Source of the DNA: Sabellastarte sp. h YS-2021
Taxonomy: Eukaryota; Annelida; Polychaeta; Sabellida; Sabellidae
Reading direction: 5' to 3'
DNA: 64,000 bases
Assembly (NCBI GenBank): GCA_964017235.1
Contig: OZ024931.1
Coordinates: 97,730,221-97,794,220 of the forward strand
Shown: in pieces, positions 22,588 through 33,262 of the stretch
How positions within the stretch are numbered: position 1 is the stretch's first letter
Layout: each line of letters starts with the position of its first letter
Program-made: the position numbers and the translations under genes
Notes under the pieces: generated by a model
Databases searched by the model: none
Told to the model about the DNA's origin: nothing
Seen by the model: only the letters and a program-made list of their open reading frames with translations

Positions 22588-23890
22588 TTTCACATGAGCC
22601 AAGTAAGAATCACTTCTAACTAGTGTCACATTTGCCATGGAAACAAAAGCAAAGTCAGAAAGGTGATCCATGGCCTTGGGCACACACTGTGTGATACTGG
22701 CATTAAAGTTAATATCAGGTACTGAAGCTCTCCTGTAGCAGCTCCTACTTTACCAGCCGACTTTCCTTTGGTCTGTTCAAACTGTAGCACTTTCAGCCGT
22801 GACTACATACCCTGTTGAACTTTGCTGAGGCACCTATTGAGTCCGACTGGCTGGTTACAGACGTAAGTGGACTCCCTTGCAGCTTGCAGTCCTGTGATAT
22901 TTTTAACTTGGCTGAATCATAATGCCAGAATGACACAGAACCGGCCGGTCTGTCCTGGCTGGGGAGGAGCCAGTACCACTTAGCATGTGATTTGCTTGGC
23001 TGGACAAACTGGTCCCTTTGCAGACCCCCTGTTTCTGAACTTCTGGACGGGTATCTTTGTACAAGTGTCAGGTTCAAACTGTCCATTTTTCTGCATAGCC
23101 AGTCGTCTGTGGAAAGATTAAAACTAACAAAAGCAGCAAAGGGGTTATCCTAAGCACTGGACACAGTTAAATAAATGTCTGGTATGTGTGTCCAGCACTG
23201 GACAGTGTCAGTTACAGAGACGTTTGGTCCAGATGTGACAACTCTCCTTCCTCTGCCTGGCCAGTAGGGACCTCATGCACTACAGAATCTGAGTCAGAAC
23301 TAGTATCCATATCAGTCTCTGGTGTTTGCCAGACATCCACAGGTGAAGTGCTGGATGCAAAGCTAGTGACCTGGTCGGCACGTGAATTTTCAGTGGTTCT
23401 AGGCCTGATATCAGTCTTAGGCTGGTGATCAGGCTGCTGTTGAAGGTTTTGCAACCTTAGCCAGTAAAACATGCTTTTCGCAGCCTTGCCCTCGTCTTTG
23501 GTATCAGTCTTCTTGTCTTTTGCATTTCTGCTACTCGACTGTTCTGAACTGTGCGTCTTCTTGGCTTTCGCACCAGGGGTACTACTCGCCTCTTCTAAGT
23601 TCAAATCTTGATTGTCTTTTGCTACCCCAAGCACTGAAACTAAAGCTGTATCCACAAGGGTGCAACTTGACTTTCTTTTCTTGGATGGCTTTCTCATGTT
23701 TTACATTTTACTTATGATAAGAAGGTGTAGCCAAACATGATTTCTGTTCCTGGGTTAGGTTGGAAAATTGACAATCTTCTTGTTTAACACAGGGGTCAGT
23801 CCCTTTCCCTTTGTCTCTGCAACGGGCACAGTACGCATAGGAGTCGAACCCTGCCATTAAATGTCCACAAAGACCCCGTTCTGCCCAGGT
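22588..23890 (-). mobile_element. Ngaro/DIRS-like gag fragment H (fossil)
   Basis: Minus-strand coding remnants lie in the order Cys-rich N-terminal part (about 23745-23880), a Lys/Ser-rich 161-codon stretch (23212-23697), and a further piece at 22793-23086 with 'AKWYWLLPSQDRPAGSVSFW'. The Cys-rich part reads 'GFDSYAYCARCRDKGKGTD' followed by a Cys-x7-Cys spacing, as in gag-like proteins of Ngaro/DIRS relatives. No RT follows; the left side is bounded by M1. Broken. Confidence 0.5.
23212..23697 (-). pseudogene. gag-like open stretch of fragment H
   Basis: The 161 codons start 'MRKPSKKRKSS' and are basic at first, then acidic and Ser/Thr-rich ('ETDMDTSSDSDSVV'), without a catalytic motif. Composition and position next to the Cys-rich piece suggest a structural protein of a DIRS/Ngaro-like element. 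A related short piece lies near 60510-60560. Fossil. Confidence 0.45.
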
Positions 23891-24059
23891 GAAGCCATTA
23901 TGATCTATAAGCTGGGTTCACAACTTCAAACCAGATGTATGGAAAACACACAGAAATCTGATAATGAAATCAGCTGTAGAGGCCAAGTTTACACAGAACC
24001 AGCTTCTTGCTTAGTTTTTAAAGAGTACTAAGAACAATATTTTGACAGAAGCCAACCCA

Positions 24060-24812
24060 TTTGACAGATACTGGGGGGTAGGTCTGTTGTTACAAGATGT
24101 GAACATTTGGAAACCAGATTTATGGAATGCTAGCAACAAACTGGGTTCTATACTTACTGAAATCCGGGACAAGCTTAAATGAGTTAAATTTTTTTTTAAA
24201 TTATCTTTTCAGCTGGAAATACAGACAAATGGAATTATGTCAGCTAAATTTATATTAAGATACAAAATAATGCTGAGGTTGTTTATAAACATGGTTAGTT
24301 GGGCTATAATATGTGAAGTCTTAAAAATCAGTTTCTTGTTTTTTTATAACATGGTATTTATGACTTTAAAATGACTTACAGCTGGTTGAATTGCTTAGCA
24401 TATTTGAAGAATCGTTTCTTTCTCACCAGTTTTAAATATGTTAATGTAAATAAAAATGGCATACTTTTTAAGTGTACCTATTAACTTCCATCAAAATAAA
24501 AACTTTTAGCCCTTTCCTTGGGTCTGGATGATTTTCTACAGCTAATATTTTGTGTGTATGCAATATATTTTATACATATCACATTATTTTGAAGACTTCA
24601 GTACCTAATTGGGATAAATTGAATTAGGTTCGAATATGTGTCAACATTATGTGAATACATTGTGTATTCTTGTTTGACAGTTTTTGAAATTAATACTAAA
24701 GATATTGTATGCAATATACTTTATACATTTGACATTGTTTTGACGACTTCTGTAACTACTAGCTATTAACTGAAAAGTTTGAATACAGCAATATTAAATT
24801 ACTATCATTTTT
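24060..24812 (+). repeat. local repeat R, copy 1
   Basis: Begins 'TTGACAGATACTGGGGGG', passes 'GAACATTTGGAAACCAGATT' and 'AGGTTGTTTATAAACATGG', and ends in 'AAATTACTATCATTTTT' where a HINE-like element is inserted. It resumes at 26029 with 'TTTTTTACAAATTTGGG'. No coding content. Copies 2 and 3 follow at 26073 and 30490. Confidence 0.75.
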
Positions 24813-26028
24813 AACCCACAGCCCTTAAGGGCTGTCGGGGTATTGTTTTCACCCATGGTGTCCAGATGGGTGGGCAGGCAGGTGGCGGGAAAAAGTTTGT
24901 CCAGCCTGTATCTCAGAAACCATAAGGTGTGGGAAGTTGATACTTTGTAGGGACATTGGTTAGGGGGTGTAGGTGTGCAACGTCATGGTGTCACCTTGAT
25001 TTGACCTTGCTGTAGTGACCTCGAGTTTGAAAATCTTGTCCGGGCCATATCTCAGAAACAGTAAGGTGTAGGAAGTTGATACTTGGTAGGGACAGTAGTT
25101 AGGGGGGTGTAGGTGTGTAACGTCATTCTGTGACCTTGATTTGACCTTTGACCTTGACATAGTGACCTTGACCTATAAAATCTTGTCCGGGCTATATCTC
25201 TGAAACCGTAAGGTGTAGGAAGTTGATACTTGGTAGGGACATTCATTATGGGGTGTAGGTGAAATGTCATGGTGTGACCTTGATTTGACCTTGCCGTAGT
25301 GACCTTGACCTATAAAATCTTGTCTGGGCTCTATTTCGGAAGCCGTTAAGGTGTAGGAAGTTGATACTTAGTAGGGATATTGGTTAGGGGGTGTAGATGT
25401 GCAACGTCATGGCGTGACCTTGATTTCACCTTTGACCTTGCATAGTGACCTTGACCTATAAAATCTTGTCCGGGCTGTATCTCGGAAACGGACCTGGATT
25501 TGACCTTTGATCTTGCATATCTGATGCTACTTTATCTCTCTACAGGGATATGTGATACTATTTTATCTCTCTTATATCTCTCATATCTTTTTACTCGAAT
25601 CTTGGTTGTTGCACCTTTGGGTGTCTTTTGATGTAGATTAAGCACTGTTAAAGTCATATTAGAATTCAATTAAGGGTTTTATTTTTACAACTTCCCATTG
25701 TAACAGATGGTAATGCATCAAGTGTGTCACAGGTTGTAACCCAACTCCACATATAATCATGTATTGCCACATCTGTATGTATGGGTAATATTCAAAACAT
25801 TCCAACCATAATTCGACCATACATAATTGTGATATTTTCATTGACAGCTATTCTCCAGTTAAGAAATTTTACAGCTTCATAACTTTTAGTTTACTGAATT
25901 GTCTTGTTTAAATACTTAATCTTTACATGCAGTGCTCTGAAAGTATCTCAATCTGTGTACTGTTTCACTACTTCTGTATTTCATGGTGCTGAAAAATATT
26001 TCCCCAGGCTGTGGGGTACGGGCATCTA
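24813..26028 (-). mobile_element. HINE/pearl-like element, copy 3 (complete-looking)
   Basis: On the minus strand it begins 'TAGATGCCCGTACCCCACAG' and ends in CAGCCCTTAAGGGCTG plus TGGGTT. The 12-base TACCCCACAGCC near the 5' end pairs with the GGCTGTGGGTT-type 3' end as a subterminal inverted repeat. The core holds about five ~150-bp units. It sits in a T-run, and the uninterrupted counterpart is at 30261-30271. These traits agree with helentron-associated elements. Confidence 0.7.
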
Positions 26029-26072
26029 TTTTTTACAAATTTGGGTGAGCTGAACTGTAATATGTAGAGTCT

Positions 26073-26492
26073 CAGATCTGACAGATACTGGGGGTGGGTG
26101 GGTCTATCGTTACAAGCTGTGAACATTTGGAAACCAGATTTATGGAATGGTAACAAAAAACAAACTGGGTACTATACATACTGAAATCCATGACAAGCTA
26201 AAATGAGGTAAAATTTGCTTAATTATCTGTTCAGCTGGAAATACAGACCAATGGAATTATATCAGCTAATATTTATATAAAGATACCAAAATAATGTTGA
26301 GGTTGTTTGTAAAAATGGTTAGTTGGGCTACAATGTGTGAAGTATTAAAAATGAGTTCCTTGTTTTGTTTATAGCATGGTATTTACGACTTAAAAATGAC
26401 ATGTAAAAGAAGTTATTTACACATAGTTGAATTGCTAGCGTATTTGAAGAATTGTTTCTTTTTCACCAGTTTTAAATATATCACTTTAAATA
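26073..26492 (+). repeat. local repeat R, copy 2 (left part)
   Basis: Repeats R copy 1 from 'CTGACAGATACTGGGGG' to 'CCAGTTTTAAATATATCACT', then is interrupted by the 3675-bp element CE1. It resumes at 30168 with 'TAAAAATGGCATACTTTTTA' and runs to about 30315, lacking part of the middle present in copy 1. Confidence 0.75.
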
Positions 26493-26502
26493 ACAAGAGG
26501 AG

Positions 26503-26522
26503 AGTGCCCGTGAACGGGCACT
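26503..26522. other. perfect 9-bp hairpin near CE1 start
   Basis: AGTGCCCGT and ACGGGCACT pair around a 2-base loop, ten bases inside the left end of CE1. Subterminal hairpins are common in rolling-circle and TIR-less elements; its role here is inferred from position only. Confidence 0.7.
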
Positions 26523-26769
26523 GTGTCAGCTGACTGAATGTTTTTGATTTGTGATGGTGATAATGAGAGGAAAGCATAATTATCAGGGAAAGGGCTGTAC
26601 AGAAATACAGTAAATGGTAACTGAACAGCATGTTCGAAAGATATTCCGAAGCTGACAGAAAAAAAAGGACAAAAAAGTTGTGCCCTGCAAATGGTATTAT
26701 GAAATAAAGTAACAAGGTAATTGTTTAAGTGTAAAAAGTAGGTTAAAAATATTTAAAGAAATACTATAA

Positions 26770-27600
26770 ATGCAATATCCTCGTTCGACCATGAAGAAGG
26801 GGTCCAAAGGTCAAATCTGACCATACCAAAAGATTCCCAGCCAAAGAATTTAGGATGGTTTACCATCCCAAACCTCTCGGACCAATAATAAGTGAGTCAT
26901 AGGCACTTTTTAAGTTTGGCTATCCTTGTTTGACCTTGACGGAGGGGTCCAAGGTCAAATCCGACCACACAAAAAAATTCCCAGCCCATGATTTCCTGTA
27001 GCTTGTTTACCATCCCAAACCTGTAGGACCAATAATAAGCGAGTTCTAAGCAATTGTAAGTTTGGCTATCCTCAATTGACCTTGAAGGAGGGGTCCCAGG
27101 TCAAATCTGACCACACCAAAAGAATCCCAGCCCATGATTTCCTATATGTTGGTTTACCATCCCAAACGTCCAAGACCAATAATATGCGAGTTATAAGCAC
27201 TTTAAGTTTGGCTATCTTCGTTTGACCTGGAAGGAGGGGTCTAAGGTGAAATCTGACCACACCAAAAGATTCCCAGCCCATGATTTTCTATAGGTTGGTT
27301 TTCCATTCCAAACCTCTAGGACCAATAATAAGCGAGTTATAAGCACTTTTAAGTTTGGCTATCCTCATTTGACATTGAAGGAGGGGTCCAAGGTGAAATC
27401 CGACCACACCAAAAAATTCCCAGCTCATGATTTTCTATAGGTTGGTTTTCATTCCAAACCTCTAGGACCAATAATAAGCGAGTTATAAGCACTTTTATGT
27501 TTGGCTATCCTCATTTGACCTTGAAGGAGGGTTCCAAGGTCAAATCGGACCATTTTAACAGATTCCCAGCCCATGATTTCCTACAGGTTGGATACAATGA
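26770..27600 (-). repeat. S1 tandem array, reversed, inside CE1
   Basis: About six units of 146-150 bases with 'ACCAATAATAAGYGAGTTAT' near 26880, 27030, 27176, 27321 and 27467. The units match the S1 array at 193-912 in the opposite orientation. Confidence 0.85.
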
Positions 27601-29790
27601 TTTACAACAGTGAGAACCTGAAAGAAGCTATTGCTCAGCTATGCCATGACATAGAGGTCTGCAATTTCACTATGTTATAGCTGACCAAAACGTCTGTGAA
27701 TAACATATTTAACAAAATACTCTAAATGTAATAGTTTTCAAGTTACTACTGATTTACTCAAGAGTGAGAACCTCAAAGCAACTATTACTCAGCTATGCAA
27801 TGAGCTACATGTCTGAATTTTTGCTCTGTTATAGCTGACCTAAAAGTAGGTGAACAACATATTTAAGCAAAATACTGTAAATGCAATAGTTTTCAAGTTA
27901 CAACTAATTTACTCAATAGTGAGAACCTGAAAATAGCTATTGCTCCGCTATGCCATGAGCTATAGGTCTGTAATTTCACTATGTTATAGCTAACCCAAAA
28001 GTAGGTGAACAATATATTTTAACAAAATACTCCAAATGCAATATTTTTCAAGTTATAGCCGATTTACTCAACAGTCAGTGCCTGAGAATAGCTATTCCTC
28101 AGTTGTGCCATGAGCCACAGGTCTGGAACTTCACTATGTTATAGCTGACCCCAAAATAGGTGAATAACATATTGCAACAAAATACTCTAAATGCAATAGT
28201 TTCCAAGTTATAAGTGATTTACTCAACAGTGATAACCTAAAAGTAGCTATTACTCAGCTATGCCATGAGCTACAGGTCTGAAATTTTACTATGTTATAGC
28301 TGACCCAAAAGTAGCTGAATAACATATTTATACTAAATTCTCTAAATGCAATAGTTTTCAAATTATAAGTGATTTGCTCAACATTGAGAACTTCAAAGTA
28401 GCTATTACTCAGCTATGCAATGAGTCACAGGTCTGGAACTTCACTATGTTATAGCTGACCCAAAAGTAGCTGAATAACATATTTATACGAAATTCTGTAA
28501 ATGCAATAGTTTTCCAATTACAACTGATTTACTCAATAGTGAGAACTTCAAAGTAGCTATTACTCAGCTGTGCCATGACCTACAGATCTGAAATTTCACT
28601 ATGTTATAGCTGGCCCAAAAGTAGCTGAATAACATATTTATACGAAATTCTCTAAATGCAATAGTTTTGCAATTACAACTGATTTACTCAATAGTGAGAA
28701 CCTCAAAGTAGTTATTACTCAGCTATGCAATGAGCTACAGGTCTGAAATTTTACTATGTTATAGCTGACCCAAACGTAGGTGAACAACATATTTAAGCAA
28801 AATACTGTAAATGCAATAGTTTTCAAGTTACAACTGATTTACTCAATAGTGATGACCTAAAAGTAGCTATTACTCAGCTATGCCATGAGCTACAGGTCTG
28901 AAATTTTACTATGTTATAGCTGACCCAAAAGTAGCTGAATAACATATTTATACGAAATACTCTAAATGCAATAGTTTTCCAATTACAACTGATTTACTCA
29001 ATACTGAGAACTTTAAAGTAGCTATTACTCAGCTATGCCATGACCTACAGATCTGAAATTTCACTATGCTATAGCTGGCCCAAAAGTAGCTGAATAACAT
29101 ATTTATACGAAATTCTCTAAATGCAATAGGTTTTAAGTTACAAGTGATTTACTCAATAGTGAGAACTTCAAAGTAGCTATTACTCAGCTATGCAATGAGC
29201 CACACATCTGAAACTTCACTATGTTATAGCTGATCCCAAAATAGGTGAATAACATATTGAAACAAAATACTCTAAATGCAATAATTTCCAAGTTATAAGC
29301 GATTTACTCAACAGTGATAACCTCAAAGTAGCTATTACTCAGCTATGCCATGAGCTGCAGGTCTGAAATTTTACTATGTTATAGCTGACCCCAAAGTAGG
29401 TGAACAACATATTTAAGCAAAATACTGTAAATGCAATAGTTTCCAAGTTATAAGCGATTTACTCAACAGTGATAACCTAAAAGTAGCTATTACTCAGCTA
29501 TGCCATGAGCTACAGGTCTGAAATTTTACTATGTTATAGCTGACCCAAAAGTAGCTGAATAACATATTTATACAAAATTCTCTAAATGCAATAGTTTTTA
29601 AGTTACAAGTGATTTTACTCATGATGGAAGTTACTGAAAAGCCCAAAAGTAGCTATTACTCACTTAGCTATTGAGACAGGCACCCAACTTACTCACCATA
29701 TTGTAACTATGAAAAAAGTAGCTGAATAACATATTTTAACAAAATGCTCTAAATGCAACACTTTTCAAGTTATAAATGATTTTGTGCATG
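27600..29790 (+). repeat. S2 satellite array, about 14 units of 154 bp
   Basis: The mark 'CTATGTTATAGCTGACCC' recurs about every 154 bases from 27671. Units also share 'GTAGCTGAATAACATATTT', 'CTCTAAATGCAATAGTTTT', 'GATTTACTCAATAGTGAGAA' and 'AGCTATTACTCAGCTATGCC'. Several units are nearly identical to each other, so homogenisation continues or was recent. Non-coding. Confidence 0.9.
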
Positions 29791-29899
29791 ATTTCATGAA
29801 TTTTAATGCATTAAAAATTATTAAAAAAATTTATTAAAAAAAAAGTAAGACAGATCCAGGTCTCATACTCACACAAGAGAATCTACCTCTGGCCTAGTA

Positions 29900-30167
29900 C
29901 ATATATGCAAGATATGAGAGATATCCCTGCAATAGTCACTGAGAAAATTGTGATTAAGTGTTGAAATTTTCACACTTTTGGTGGGGGTACCCCCCTTGTA
30001 ATGTCTCTAGCAAACAGACGAACAGACAGATTTGCATGCCTTGAACAATTTTTCATCCTCGATAGATAAGGTATCTTTTAAAAAAAACAGCACGTCTCTA
30101 AGCCTTGTAGTTTTGGAGGAGAAGTTGTTCACGCGGACGGGTACCCCCACGCCGCAGAGTGACGACA
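29900..30167 (+). repeat. 3' module of CE1
   Basis: Contains 'TTTCACACTTTTGGTGGGGG', 'CAAACAGACGAACAGACAGA', 'TGCCTTGAACAATTT' and a GC-rich end 'GCGGACGGGTACCCCCACGC'. A related copy lies at 59140-59405 without the satellites, showing that this 3' end moves with different bodies. Confidence 0.7.
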
Positions 30168-30315
30168 TAAAAATGGCATACTTTTTAAGCATACATTGAA
30201 GACTTCTGTACCTAATTGCTATTAACTGAATTAGGTTTGAAGGCAAAAATATTAAATTGCGATCATTTTTTACAAATTTGGGCGAGCTGGACGGTAATAC
30301 GTAGAGTCTCAAAAT

Positions 30316-30489
30316 TTTTTTTTTTTGTGGGTGTGTGTGGTTTCTTTAAAGTTAAAATTACTTTCAAAAGCGGTTGTTTACAGCTGGATAAGTGCTACAC
30401 TCATTTAAAAGAATTATATAATTATTTTTCACAAATTGTATTACTAATTAAAATTAAAAACACCATCTTCTTAAACACACACAGACAAT
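30316..30489. other. short unassigned spacer
   Basis: A T10 run, a GTGTGTGTGG patch and AT-rich sequence lie between R copies 2 and 3. No gene is seen. Confidence 0.4.
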
Positions 30490-30790
30490 ATCCATTAAAA
30501 TAGAAACCTGTGGCCCTTTCTTGGGTCTGAATGAGTTTTCTTCTGCTGATACTTGTTGGGTATTATATCAGCTAGTATTTATATTAAGATACCAAAATAA
30601 TGTTGAGGTTGTTTGTAAACATGGTTAGTTGGCAACTATACGTGAACACGCTGTGTATATTTGTTTGTTGGCTTTAATAATACAGCTGAAATTATTACAT
30701 AAAATGTATAGTATGCAATATAGTTTACACTTCATGTTGTTTTTAAGACCTCAGTACTTAAATGCTATGAACTGAATTAGATATGTAGTC
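30490..30790 (+). repeat. local repeat R, copy 3 (partial)
   Basis: Shares 'TTTCTTGGGTCTGAATGAGT', 'TTATATTAAGATACCAAAAT' and 'AATGTTGAGGTTGTTTGTAA' with copies 1 and 2, then ends shortly before DIRS copy B. Confidence 0.6.
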
Positions 30791-30841
30791 ATGGTTTTTT
30801 CGTCTATTTTGTGACATAATGTCTGTTGCATAAATTTTATG

Positions 30842-31180
30842 TAATGGCACCAGGTCGTGATCTTCCACAGGAGAGCGCACATCTCCGCTGAGTGGGTTCC
30901 TCCTCGTTTGTTTATGTAGGCTACTACTGTTGAGTTGTCTGTAGCAACCAACACTGTTTGGTTTTGACACTGGTCCTTGAACCTTTGAAGGGCCAGTGAA
31001 ACCGCCTTCAGCTCTAGAACATTTACATGTAGCCTTTTTGCCCTGTCTGACCACAGACCTTTTGCAGAGGTTTGCTGCAGTGAGCGCCCCAGCCTTCATT
31101 TGAGGTGTCTGTAAAGAGTTGGATACTGTGGTCTTTGGGATGAAGGTCTGCACCTTTCATCACGTTTGTGGGATTCTGCC
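30842..31180 (-). pseudogene. DIRS B RNase H region
   Basis: 'ATDNSTVVAYINKRGGTHSA' near 30950 and 'LLWKITTWC' mark the RNase H domain seen in all DIRS copies here. The copy stops just beyond, where unrelated AT-rich DNA begins. Fossil. Confidence 0.75.
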
Positions 31181-31186
31181 ACAATT

Positions 31187-31960
31187 CTAGGTGTAATGGT
31201 TTCTGTCCAAGGAAGGAGGGTGTCCAATAACTGAGGAAATCTCCAGTGCTCCTTGAGGTGAAACTGAAATGGCCTCATGAGAAGGCATCCCTCCGGGACC
31301 ATTTTCTCTGTTGAGCCAAGCAACCCAATTAGCGACATCAAACATCTTACAGTCAAAACATGTTTTGACTTGAGTCGTAGGATCAAATCCTGAAGTTTGA
31401 GCAATCTCTCTTGAGTGGGTTTTACAAGGGCTGAATCTAGATGGTATTCGTAGCCCACAAACGAAAACACTTGAGTAGGTTTTAGTAGGTCCACCACTGT
31501 CCGAGTGTTTATTTGTACTTCTTTCTGAGACAGGGACCTGATCAGCCAGTCGTCCAGGTACTGATGAAGTCTGATTCCCTTTGACAGGGCCATCAGCTTC
31601 ACCTCTTACAATCATTGTAAAGACCTGAGGGGCCGTAGCTAGTCCGAAGGGAAGGGAGGTGAACTGAAAAACTTGTGACCAGTGACAAAACCTTAGGTAC
31701 TTCCTTGAGTTTGGGTGGATGGGGATGTGACTGTAGGCGTCTGACAGGTCTATCGACAACACCCATTCCCCTGGAATCAGAGAGGCTCTGATGGACTCTG
31801 GTGTTTCTATTCTGAACCTTTCTACAAGTAGGAAGTTGTTGAGCCTGCTTAGGTCTATTACTGGCCTCCAGCGTTGGTAAGGCTCGGGTACAAGAAACAG
31901 GCAACTGTAAAACCCGAGAGAGTTTACATTTTCCACCCTTTCAATTGCATTTTTTAACAG
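31187..31960 (-). pseudogene. DIRS B reverse transcriptase
   Basis: Clear RT blocks: 'RPVIDLSRLNNFL', 'VLSIDLSDAYSHIPIHPN', 'FQFTSLPFGLATAPQVF' and, in a neighbouring open stretch, 'HQYLDDWLIRS' with the YLDD-type catalytic motif. Usual RT of DIRS elements by order and spacing. Fossil. Confidence 0.85.
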
Positions 31961-32554
31961 AAGAGACTGGATACAAGAGGTCAGAGCTAATTCTTTTTGA
32001 AGGGCCTTGTAAACCTGGGCTCTGACTATCTTTGAATCTGGGCTCTGACTAAATTTGGTTTTGAGATGAATGGAAGAACGTAACCATTGGTGATAATGTT
32101 TAACACATTGTCTGAACATTTGTTTGTGAGCCAGTCTCTTCTGAAAGAACGGAGGCGACCTCCTACTGGTGGACTGAGGGAGGCTTGAAAGGAGTTATTG
32201 GGAGGAGGGGTTTCCATGCCCTCGTCCCCTTGAGTGGGGTCGAAACCGACCCCTGGAGCCTCTGAAATTCGGTTTTCCCCTACCTGAGGAAAACGATTGG
32301 TTACTGCTTTGAGAGGAATTGGCCCCATAGGGGCATTTCCTGTAGGAGCCTCTTTTCTTGTTGTGGTGGGGACCACAAAAGGGCTTGTTTTGATAGGGTC
32401 CAAAACCCTGAGAGTCTTTAGGGGTGCCTTTTTTAAGGAGGAAGTCTTCTCCATCAGTTCATCCATCTCCTCAGTTGACATCTTGAGTCTCCTAGATGTG
32501 AAGAAGGGTGATTTTGGCCTCTCGTCTCAGAAGGCCAGTGTTGAACATAGTATA
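31961..32554 (-). pseudogene. DIRS B gag-like region, C-terminal side
   Basis: Contains 'SPPVGGRLRSFRRDWL', 'SDNVLNIITNGYVLPFIS' and 'TRKEAPTGNAPMGPIPLKA', matched in copies A, D, E and G. The LINE 3' end is inserted on its right. Fossil. Confidence 0.7.
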
Positions 32555-33262
32555 AGCTGCTTTATTCAGCTGAGGGATTTTAGAAATATTAGGCAGTTCT
32601 TGACTCAGGATGCAGCTGTGTCGGTTGTCAATGCTTTTGTTAGTAGTCGGTTGGACTACTGTAACTCACTTTTCAGGAGTCTCTCCAAATTCAATCTTCA
32701 TAGATTAGTCTATCCAAAATAGTGCAGCTAGAATTGTGACAAATTCAAGTAAATATACTCGGATAACTCCGGTACTCCGGAAACTCCATTGGCTCCCTGT
32801 TTAGTTTCGCTCAGAGTTTAAACTGGCTACCCTGGTGTACAAGTTTATTCATACTGGTTTCCCTAAATATTTCGCTCCATATCTATCCACATACCACACT
32901 ACTTACAATACTAGACGTAGTCAGAGTGTTGCCAATTTCATAAATGTACCAAAATTTCAACCTACAATTCACAAGTCCACTAAGCAGTTTGGTTTCAGTT
33001 TTGCCTTTGATGCTCCCACTGTTTCGAATTCACTTCCTGAAGACATTCGTGCATCACCCACTGTTGCCTCTTTTAGAAAGAAGCTCAAAACCTATATCTA
33101 TGCAAAGGCTTATCCTCCTTAGCTCATTTTCGCTTATGGCTTCTCCGTGGTGCCGACCTATTTCTGTCCGTGGACTTTGAATTTGCATATTGCTATTGTC
33201 TTGTTGCGCCTTAGAGTCCACTACTCAGTGGAGATTAAGTGCTATAAAAGTCGAATTAGAAT
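32555..33262 (+). mobile_element. LINE-3: 3' end of a CR1/L2-type LINE
   Basis: Encodes the C-terminal side of a LINE reverse transcriptase: 'LRDFRNIRQFLTQDA', 'FVSSRLDYCNSLFRSLS', then in another frame 'PKYFAPYLSTYHTTYNTRRS' and 'FAFDAPTVSNSLPEDIR', ending 'LKTYIYAKAYPP' at 33122. At least one frameshift lies between about 32720 and 32830. It is 5'-truncated, with a short 3' untranslated part ending AATTAGAAT. TATA occurs at both junctions with DIRS B, a likely short target duplication. Confidence 0.75.

Larger units (their letters stand above)
26493..30167. mobile_element. unclassified 3.7 kb element CE1 carrying two satellites
   Basis: Left flank 'CTTTAAATA' and right flank 'TAAAAATGGCATACTTTT' are continuous in R copy 1 (24446-24465, 'GTAAATAAAAATGGC'), so the insert and a TA duplication are defined by comparison. 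It starts ACAAGAGGAGAGTG with a hairpin, then a spacer, S1 reversed, a long S2 array, and a 3' module ending GCAGAGTGACGACA. No transposase is visible. Starts of the ACAAGAGG type recur in bivalve interspersed repeats as I recall them; the class is unknown to me. Confidence 0.7.

Noticed and set aside
22277-22683. Two overlapping minus-strand frames with a polyproline run
   Set aside because: The polyproline is the reverse translation of the G24 tract inside MITE-like copy M1.
23841-23856. GGGTTCGACTCCT on the minus strand, resembling a tRNA B box
   Set aside because: It lies inside the Cys-rich gag reading frame of fragment H ('AGFDSYAYC'), with no A box or cloverleaf around it.
26493-30167. 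CE1 as a Helitron
   Set aside because: It lacks a 5' TC and 3' CTRR end, and the site comparison shows a TA duplication rather than a clean A/T insertion; left unclassified.
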